Positions 55,511 through 64,000 of a stretch of DNA of 64,000 nt are shown in pieces; positions within the stretch are counted from its first letter, which is position 1, and each line of letters opens with the position of its first letter. The notes below the pieces were generated by a model that saw only the letters and a list, made by a program, of their open reading frames with translations, was not told the origin of the DNA and ran no database searches. Position numbers and translations under genes: made by a program. Location: assembly GCA_035578175.1 (NCBI GenBank), contig JAQMRL010000001.1, positions 369,761,720 to 369,825,719 of the forward strand, written 5' to 3'. Source of the DNA: Catonia carolina. Taxonomy: Eukaryota; Arthropoda; Insecta; Hemiptera; Achilidae.

Positions 55511-58310
55511 AATAAAAAAATACTTACTAAACAAATTAATGAATAATAAACTTTCTTTCAATTTAGATTGCACTTATTATATAAATCTGACAAACAGTAA
55601 GAGGTAGAGCTAAATATAAATAAATTATAAACAATTAAAATAAATACAAATTTCTCATCCACAGAAATAAAATTCAAAAACAAACACAACATTCATCCGT
55701 ATTTAATGTAAATATTTTGGTTTTAGCTTTAGCTTAACATAATTCCTGAAAATGTTTTGAAAATAACAAACTGATGAAAATCTGGTAGAATCTCGAATAG
55801 GTATTAAATTTATTTACGTAAGGAAATATACCTTCGTATGATATTACTTTTCAAATATTTTGGTGCATATTTTCACCAAAATATTTAAATGTTGTATATA
55901 ACGACTTTGCATATTTTAAATACATTTTGTTTATATTATTCACAGGGTAATTTTATATCACTTTAATCAGTAGTGATTGTAGAAAAAACACAGTACTTTA
56001 ATCTAGTTGACGCATTTAACGTGTTTTGTTAATTGAAAAACACACATTCAAGTTTTAATTTATTTTAAAAGTTTTAAATTTTATCCATTTAATGTGCTTA
56101 CAGTAATCCTTTGTTTCATTTAAATACCACATTAAGAGAATACAGTATAAAATACTGCTTTGTAATAATTAGGTTGGTCTTTTGATAATTTAATTGAACT
56201 TGGAGTATTTAATTATAAATTTTACCGAATGTGGGTTAAATGATTTCCTAAACTCAAGGGCGTGGTATATGTATTACTGAAGTGCACATGTGTTAAGGTA
56301 AATGGGTACTTGTTAGTGGATTGGTGTGTTTGTGTGAGTGTTCAAGTATAGAAACACGTCAGTGTAATTCCGGAGGTGAGTTAATTGACTAAGATTAATT
56401 GAGGACCGTTGAAACATAGAATTCTATACTGGCTGGGCACCGGTCAACAAAGTTTAGGAGAGGGGCAGTAAAGAGGTAGACAAAAGCGTAAGGGAAGGGT
56501 TAGGGGGTGACTTGGAATAGGAAGGGGTAACTCTTAATTGGTTGTTTTTGTTTAGGCAACTGCTATATTCCCTACAGGAGACATACGCGAATAGGGATGG
56601 ATATACATTAACACATCCACACTGTAACAATGCAATACATCTATCCGACTTTTGCCACTGTTCTGCTGATGTTAAAAAGAGAACTTATTACGACAAAAAC
56701 TGTTCACTCGAATACAGTTGCTCGACGTTTACCGATTTTACTAACCTTGTCTCACAATTTATCATTAATATCATCATACCAGAGAAAACAATCTAAATTT
56801 AAGAAATAGGTTTTCAGTTTTTGTTATAAGCAAATGGATTAGTTCTTTAGAACTCCTGAAGTTTCTAATGTAACAAAACTAGAAAAACATGTTAGATGTT
56901 TATTTTGTACTAATTTTATTAATAAAATTCACAATTTTCACAAATTAAGAAATCTTGAATATGATAGGGGTGAATTTATGAGTAACATAATACGAGTGAC
57001 TTCGTTGGATAGCACTACCCACTGATTCGACTTCGAAGTGAATTCGAAGGCACTGAGGTCTCCGACTTCTTTATGTAATCTGTCCTTATAATTTATTTAT
57101 ATATGACGTATAATCCATAAACTAGCAGATTCCTGAATCACTTCCTCATTAGTAGTCAAACGAGTAAACGAGAGGAACGTTGTGAAAGTTTTGAAAAAAT
57201 CGAATGAAACTTCTTTTTACTAAAAAAGAATATTAAGGCTTCCAACGAAAGAACGTTGGCCTTCGCCATCCCAAAATGTCCTCTCACCCCCAAACATCTA
57301 AGGTTCAAAATCACGTCATCAAGCCATCTAACTCAAGGTCAACCCCTATCTCTGGTACCATAAATCTGAGCCTTCAGTATCCTAAACTACACCGTTCATC
57401 CGTTTACTCCAAGTAACCAAAACATCGTATTCACTGATACTGAAGTATATCCTTTTGTTTTAATGAGTCGTTCAATTTACTTTTAATTATTCACACTTAT
57501 GTTTTGAAGTTCATCACGCATCGACTTTTGAGGTCAATCATTAGCACTACGGTTGACTTCGCAGGTTTTGAACGTGATTACTTTAGTAGCTTACTATACT
57601 AGTAACTATGAAATTGCGAGCCTTGATTTAGTTAGACAGTAATGCAGTGTTGCCGTATTTGGCAGAGTGGGAACGAACTTTTTATCTCTTATCATAAATA
57701 TAAATTTAATTTTGTTCTTGCTTTAGGATTGTTAGCCAAATTTTGAAAAACCTATAAACATTACTGATTACTTCTTTATTTTGTTTTCTAAGGTTTTTCT
57801 TTCGATAATGACGGTCGGTGTTCGGAGTTAAATTAATTCATTTTTAGAACTAAAAATACATTTAATAAGTAGACTACTCTGAAAAATAAAAAACCTTTAT
57901 ACCTTTAAACCTTTATACAAATAACTTTATAAAACCTTTAAACTAAAGACTGTATCAACCAATTAAACGGTAGGCCTATAAAAAAGTGTTTGAAACGAAA
58001 TGACTTAAAAAAATACAGCCTACAAACCTTACGAAACGTTGTATGTGTCACAGTTGCATTGAACTGACTGGTTTAAACAATTCCATGCCACGGGCAGGGC
58101 GAATGGAGTGGCAACACTGTAAGGCAGGATGGTAAGGTAAGGGTGAAGATAGAGCGGACGCCAAAAAAAGCTTTGCCGGTTTTCTGAAGTGCTCAGAAAG
58201 TTTATTTTGGTAAAGGCGTGCTCGGTTGCCTCAGCGAGTGGTGGGGGTCAGTGCTGTACCGGCTGTGACCAGTCACGTCGCTCTCGCAACGTTATATATA
58301 GCTGAGAATT
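55511..58310. other. Non-coding stretch, GC-richer towards its right end
   Basis: No gene supported; the frame 56542-56796 has no motif I know. 56260-56530 is G-rich. 58060-58310 is GC-richer, with a TTATATATAGC TATA-like word at about 58291, but no transcript can be proposed from it. Confidence 0.45.
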
Positions 58311-58480
58311 GGCCGGCCCGTTGACGTAGTGGTTAGCGCAACTAGCTTCTACGCTGGGGTCCCGGGTTCGATTCCCGGCCATGTCTGGCATTTTTTCATC
58401 ACTCATTTTCATCTAAAAACCTTCTCATCGTCTGCCTTAGCAGTAATTGCAAAACTTTCGGACGTAAACAAAAAAAAACT
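58311..58480 (+). repeat. SINE1, complete tRNA-derived SINE
   Basis: The head looks like a tRNA: A box TAGTGGTTAGC (58327-58337) and B box GGTTCGATTCC (58365-58375), with a 5-bp T stem CCGGG/CCCGG. A body (TCATCACTCATTTTCATC) and a GCAGTAATTGC segment shared with 42242-42410 follow, ending in an A-rich tail (AAACAAAAAAAAA, about 58467-58479). The acceptor and anticodon stems do not close, so it is a SINE head and not a tRNA gene. It has an internal pol III promoter by structure. Confidence 0.82.
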
Positions 58481-59977
58481 GAACTTGTGTCTGTAATATG
58501 TTGTATATAATTTTCTTCTTTTTTTTATCCGAGGCGGCGAGAAAAACTCATGTTCACTTCCTCGCAATGGGGGAAGTAGTGTTGAGCTCAATTGAGGCGT
58601 CCTCGTCCAGTCCCAAGGAGGCCGCAACCGCCGAACAACTAAAAACCCGCCGCCTGGCCACTTGATCCGTCATCAACAAAGAACCCTCCACCTCCCTCGG
58701 AACTGTTATATAATACTACAAGGGAAATGTCGGGTTAAAAAAAATACATACTGTCAGCGGGGCGTGGAAGGGAACCGTAGCCTAATTTCCCTCTCGCTAT
58801 CACTGACCAACACTCACTCTCTCACCTTCATTCATCACTTTCATGTTGTATGTGGTAGGCGATAATTGTTGTATACAATTTTTACATCTGAATGTTTTAA
58901 CGTTGCTAATAGATGATTTATTTACATCGTTTAGAACATATGATTCAATGGGCAGTTCGGTACTAAGACACGAAATCTACCGACTGAATCCGAACTGTTC
59001 GCGCAGCTTCACTGGCAAGCTTATTTGGCGTCTGCTCTATACAACTGCTTGGTTTACTAGGAAGCTCACAATTTTGTGGTTAATAGTATAGTAGCTTGCT
59101 CAACCTGTAGCAATAAACTTGTAGCAAATTTCGACCAGCTGATTGACTGGGCTAGCCTGGAGGACCACTGAATATTAACATAATGTTGCAAAAATTTAAA
59201 ATATATGGAAATACTGAACTTTATAAATTCACGGTCTACTTCTAAGCCTAAATATATTATTTTAAGAAATTGAGAAGAGTAGCGCCTACATTTGGTTCGA
59301 TTAATATTTAAAAAAGTTTACAATGGAAAAGTGGCATGTAAGAATAACACAGATGTGGATAGTTTACACTAATACACTATCCATTTTTATGGGGAACATA
59401 TTTATATATATCATAATGCTCAAAGTAAATTCACAGGGATTATCTCAAAATTTTCCCTACACTTTTTATTTAAATTTGTGCGGTAGTATATCACTGATAA
59501 ATTTTTACATAGCTCTGCAATACCGATACTAGAATATATTATGATTTAATAAAATGTGATATTTAAACTTCAAAATCAGCAGTTAGATAACTTTTATATG
59601 TTTTCAGTTCCTCTGGGTTATAGAACCATATATCATAACACATAAAAACCAGTATAAATATTTAACGAAGATCCGTTACATTCAAATAAAAACTGGAGCA
59701 CTACTTTTGTAGTTTAGCTTACTAGCAGCTAGCTCATCCTTTTAAGTTGTTCTAGTTTATTGTTGCTCTTATCTGTATTACATTACATGGAAATATTTTG
59801 TCTATTTGTTATTTCTTTCTTTTATTGATAATTGATATAAATAATAAGATTTTATTATTTCACAGTAAAACAAAATAATTTTTCTTCCTTTATTTTCAAC
59901 TTTACCCATTTTTTTCTTCTTACACTTAAATAGGTAGTAACGTTCCTATTCAAATCGACCAACTTAAAATTTTTAAA
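58481..59977. other. Non-coding stretch with an R5 core
   Basis: 58530-58720 is GC-rich (GAGGCGTCCTCGTCCAGTC, AACCCGCCGCCTGGCC) and may belong to another repeat. An R5 core (CCAGCTGATTGACTGGGCT) lies near 59136-59155. The frames at 58843-59091 and 59323-59532 have no motif I know. Confidence 0.45.
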
Positions 59978-60890
59978 CATCTGGTGTGAAACACTCACAC
60001 AACTTTCTCTTGCCAATTCAAATAATTAAAAATATAACCTAACATTAGTAATAAAACATTAGATATAAACCAAAAAACTAACCTCAAAAATCATAACCTT
60101 ATTTTAATCATGAGTGAATGATGCAAAATAAAAATCAACCTCAGTTTGGCTTTAACGTACCGAAAATCACTCTTTCACGCTAAACTAAGCTCTGTAAAGA
60201 AAATTGCTCTAAAAAAAGTTGTAGATCTTTTAATTTTCTGTAAATTTTATTATATACGCTTTTGTCGTAAAATGCATACTAAGGTTGAAATCTTAAAAAA
60301 TCGATTTTATACAGATTTTTATGAAAAATAAAACCAGAAAACCACAAATTACCGCTAAACTAAGCGTTACACAAAATATTGTTTTATATAAAAGTTGTAG
60401 ATTTTTAAATTGTCAACAACTGTTATTATTACCTTTTGAGTGAAAAAGCATACAAGGGCCGTAATTTAAAAAAAAATTTCTACCAGAAAATAAGAATATC
60501 TCCTCAAGAATTTCAGCAGAGAGGCCCCTACCCTATCTTGTAGAACATAAAAAAATGTAGTAAATAAGGCGATTTAAAAAACAATCGCAGGAGCCGTTTT
60601 TGAGAAAATTGCACAAACGTTAAAAATGACACGAATAACCTACTACTTCTGGGTAACCGATTTTGATGAAAATGTTAGTGTCGGGTCCGGTAGTAGTATC
60701 TAACTTAAGTTTCAAGTTCGTATGATGTTCCGTTGTTGAGATGTTCTGTGTACACACAAACACTCAGACACAGGACAGGCAGACCCACACACCCACACAC
60801 ACGCACACCGATCGCTAAAAACATGTTTTTGGATTCGGGGGTCTGAAAACGTGTATATCTAGTGAAAACTCAATTTTGTGAGTAAAAATA
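59978..60890 (-). repeat. R4 dispersed repeat, near-complete copy
   Basis: Reverse-complement match to 17711-18640. It runs from ATCTGGTGTGAAACACTCAC (R4 3' end) through GAGTGAATGATGCAAAATAA, two CGCTAAACTAAGC blocks (about 60177 and 60352), ATCTAACTTAAGTTTCAAGT and an AC-rich patch (60752-60806). The frame 60146-60331 lies inside it. The two internal CGCTAAACTAAGC blocks show the same internal duplication as the plus copy. Confidence 0.8.
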
Positions 60891-61307
60891 TTAAAAGTTC
60901 ATGTAATTTCTAGAAGCGGTTAGTTTAAACAAAAACGGAATATTAGTCACAATATTAAACTAGATGACATATCGATTTGAAACAGGTCAATTTAAATTCA
61001 ACAGTAATTGAATAAACGTGATTTGCAGCATTCCATTCTTGAATCGTTGATGAAAGAACGATATTATTAAATACCTCGGGAATTATTGTCTAGTGCTCTG
61101 TGCTTTAACGTGTTGCTACGTTTCTGAAGTAGCTGAACTGAGCTTCAACAGTGTGCTTCTTTTAGTAATGTTTTATTTACGCAGGTTTATTTTTAAAAAG
61201 AATTAATCTCCAGTTACTAATAAAAAAGAATAAAATTCATGAAATTTATCCACGTACCTTATTAGCAGTTTTTAATTCATTCCTATAATCTATGTAATAC
61301 ATAATTC

Positions 61308-61433
61308 ACAATTCACTTATTGACTCTTCACGGAACCCCAAAGACAACTACGCTTAAAACCTTAATAACCACAATTCACTCATTCACTCTTCATGGAACC
61401 ACCAAAACAACTACACTTAAAAACTTAATGTTT
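61308..61433. repeat. Direct 63-bp duplication
   Basis: ACAATTCACT..GACTCTTCACGGAACC and a diverged second copy begin at 61308 and 61371. Both contain a TTCAYGGAACC and ACAACTACRCTTAAAA series. Confidence 0.8.
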
Positions 61434-62151
61434 GGTATAATTTATTTTCCATCCGGGTTGCAGGTGCTTACTAGTAAATTATTTTGAAAAATTTTACTTC
61501 CGTCAGAAGAAATAAAATAGCTGTGAGTCAGGTCTTTAAAAATTAAAGCTTTAACGTGTATTTTAGATAAAAAAATGCAGACGACTATAGATAATGGAAA
61601 TGAAATTGCTACTTACTTATCTATTGCATTATTCCCTCCCCCAACCAAGCGACGGATAATTTACCGAAAATTTTCAACATAAATTAAAGAACGTTAAAAA
61701 ATATTGATATTTTTATTATCAACTTTCTTTCTCACACAACGCTTAGGTTAGCAACGATAAATTTAAGATATTCTTAAAATAATATTCGTCTTAGTTCAAT
61801 TTTCCCAATATAGCAATCTTGAAGTGTATTTTACATAAAAACAAATTAAAACTGAAAGTAAAAAAGTAGATAAATAAACAAGGTTGCTTTTTGATTTCCT
61901 GTCATAATAGACTTTTAATATTAGATTACACTTCAAAGTGAGATACTAGATTGAAAATCACTGGACCTAATTTTTGATTATTTAACTTCACTACAGCTAA
62001 TACGAAGGCCCTGGTTACACTGGTTAGAATTTCTGCTAAATCTAGAAAAATTAAAAAAAATTGAAACGTCGTGTTAAAATCAAAGTCCCGCATCCACTCA
62101 TTCACTCATTACCCAACATAACACCCCACCCAACATAACCCAACATAACAT

Positions 62152-62175
62152 CTTGTAGTTGAAATCAACTACAAG
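62152..62175. repeat. 10-bp perfect hairpin
   Basis: CTTGTAGTTG-AAAT-CAACTACAAG, just after three copies of a CCAACATAAC word (62113-62149). Function unknown. Confidence 0.85.
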
Positions 62176-62959
62176 ACTAGAGTCTTGTCTTCCTTTTTTA
62201 AAAATAATTTTACTTTTCTATCCGTTAGGCGCAAATGTTCAAATAATAAATGCTTTAGTCTTTCTAATCATTAATAAGAATGTCCCACTTGTCAATTAAG
62301 TATTTATGTCCCACGTTTCAGTTTTCTGTATTGTCAGTAAGAGAATTTTAGTGATGAGCCAGTTAGTCATTCAGTCTTTCAATCAGTCAGTTAGTGAAGG
62401 CTTTTGCATTTATGTAGAGAAATGTATGTTACAGTGACGATATGATCACGATGGTGATTAACGGTTCATTGAGCCAATGGCTATATTACCAACTAATTTC
62501 AAACCATTCTAGGTCGATTTAGTATTTAGTGTACTATTTCACAGCGATTCCGTCTCAACAGACTGGAAACGATCATAGAGCGATTAACTTCCATTTAACC
62601 TTAGGACTTAATTTTCTATCGACAAAGGTATCAAATAGATTTCTGTACTGTAGTAAGGTCTAATACATTCTGTCAGGATGTTCCCAATAAATCATTTCTC
62701 TACTACATATATATTATGTTGTTATTGTGTTAGCTATTGTCACAAAAATACTACGAAATATTTAATTTTTTACTATTTATAAATAGTAGAAGATATTTTT
62801 TTTTCAAATAGGTTGAAATCTGAAATATCAACTGCTTCAAGACACTTTAATGGAGAATCTCCCTTCTCTTATCTATCTTTTGAAATATCCTTTTCATACC
62901 TTTTCACACTTCGGCGACCATCTTTATATTATAAATTTGTGATTTATGTAGATTTAATT

Positions 62960-62984
62960 TAACTTCAAATATTATTTGAAGTTA
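62960..62984. repeat. 25-bp palindrome
   Basis: Arms TAACTTCAAATA and TATTTGAAGTTA around a single T. AT-rich; no associated feature seen. Confidence 0.85.
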
Positions 62985-64000
62985 AGGTTAAAGTAAGTAA
63001 CCCCACTTTTAACTCTTGAAAGGGTACAGAAGATTTTACAACGTATGTCATATTTTATGTCAATAATCACGTTCACACACTAATGTATATATTCTTTTTA
63101 TTGTGTTTTGTTTTGAAGGTTCTGGAACACTCTGTTTAGAATTTCTAGAAGGCTAGCTTAGGAACCTATAATAATAAGACTGCACTAGTGAATTTTTGAT
63201 GAGTGTTGCTCCACATTTTGTGTTGTTAAGTGGAATAAAGTTTTATTGTCGCTCAGAGTTTTATATCTTGTCATTTTATAATAATGAATCCGAAATGTGA
63301 GACGTTATTTGTAAGGCTTTTATTCCCTAAAGGTTTTGTCTAATGTTGTATTATCTTATTGGCACTAACAAACTTTCTGATTTAACACTGTACTGCCAGG
63401 CTCTCGACTATGCCATCACGCAGGAAAAAAAGCAAAGGATCCCCGCCAAAGAAAGTAAGGCAGACAGTTATGTTGCCTAACATTAACCAATCATAGAATG
63501 ACTTTTCTCTGGTTGGTACTCACTTGCTGATAATATGAACAAGGGTGTGATCTGCATTACACTGTGTCATGGCTCTCGGACTCGACGAAAACACATTGAC
63601 GACTCCACTAGATAAGATGATGTTAGCACTGGATGACGAAACCCAAACAAAAACAAGCAACAACCAAGCAAATAGACCTTCTTAATAGCGTGAAGTTTAA
63701 TTAGGTTACGGAACGCCGTTATTGTCCCATTCAACAACCCTATAAACCAATATAACCAAACTTAAAAGCAATGTTGTTGCCATTTTGGAAAAAGTGATCA
63801 AGGTTCAGTAGATGATTGTTACTAAAACGATATAAATAATAATTTGAAATATTTTTATTGTCGTATGCTTTTTCTAAAGAAACAAGTAAGGTTTAACAGT
63901 CAATCTGGAAACATCTGGAAAAATTCCATCTAATTGAGACGTTCTACATGTCTGGTAACATAATAAATATTCCCAATTGTAAATTACTTACCGGTTACAA

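Larger units (their letters stand above)
60891..64000. other. AT-rich non-coding stretch to window end
   Basis: No gene recognised. Small structures are listed separately (61308-61433, 62152-62175, 62960-62984). Confidence 0.5.

Noticed and set aside
58311..58384. Possible tRNA gene
   Set aside because: The A and B boxes and T stem are good, but the acceptor and anticodon stems do not pair, and the sequence continues into a body shared with 42242-42410: a SINE head.
1..64000. Endogenous virus-derived sequence
   Set aside because: No capsid, envelope, replicase or LTR-retrovirus-like protein segment was recognised; all reverse transcriptases seen are of non-LTR type.

Overview
The window looks like intergenic and intronic DNA from an insect nuclear genome. 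It is AT-rich and gene-poor, and it is packed with transposable elements of insect type (Jockey and RTE non-LTR retrotransposons, mariner and hAT DNA elements, tRNA-derived SINEs, MITE-like elements). The only host protein-coding exon I can support encodes the first half of an insect tachykinin (TkR99D-type) G-protein-coupled receptor. Some repeats remind me of Hemiptera, but the order cannot be settled from the sequence alone.

Layout. 1-265: end of an approximately 0.9-kb dispersed repeat (called R4 here). 1484-5573: an 11-bp target-site duplication brackets two fused RTE-type retrotransposon pieces, a 5'-truncated one (RTE-A) and a nearly full-length one (RTE-B) whose single endonuclease/reverse-transcriptase frame carries only three stops. 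6118-6425: SINE-like repeat. 11604-12850: a direct duplication of about 407 bp, overlapping R4 copies. 13799-14695: scrambled RTE fragments. 16313-17455: dispersed repeat R3 split by a 744-bp hAT-type element with an 8-bp duplication. 17711-18640: the best R4 copy. 19786-22966: a non-LTR 3' end, a partly inverted mariner, a Jockey-like fragment, and a GC-rich terminal-inverted-repeat unit holding four tandem histone-mRNA-type 3' stem-loops. 31010-32370: a decayed non-LTR fragment, then a fold-back DNA element with arms of about 280 bp. 33109-37595: an apparently intact full-length Jockey element (minus strand) with both ORFs open, a poly(A) tail and a 10-bp target-site duplication. 39064-39909: tachykinin receptor exon, ending in a canonical splice donor inside the DRY motif. 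Downstream, probably its first coding intron, lie an internally deleted mariner-like element, a SINE inside a SINE, more R3 and R4 copies, a 302-bp MITE, decayed non-LTR pieces, a 125-bp minisatellite and another SINE.

How it fits together. The receptor is the only cellular function visible. Its remaining exons (TM4-TM7) are not recognisable in the 24 kb to the right, so they lie beyond the window or in short exons I could not see. The Jockey element is the only autonomous element that looks capable of movement. The others are decayed or non-autonomous, and their nesting gives a relative chronology. The least familiar object is the stem-loop array at 22182-22966.
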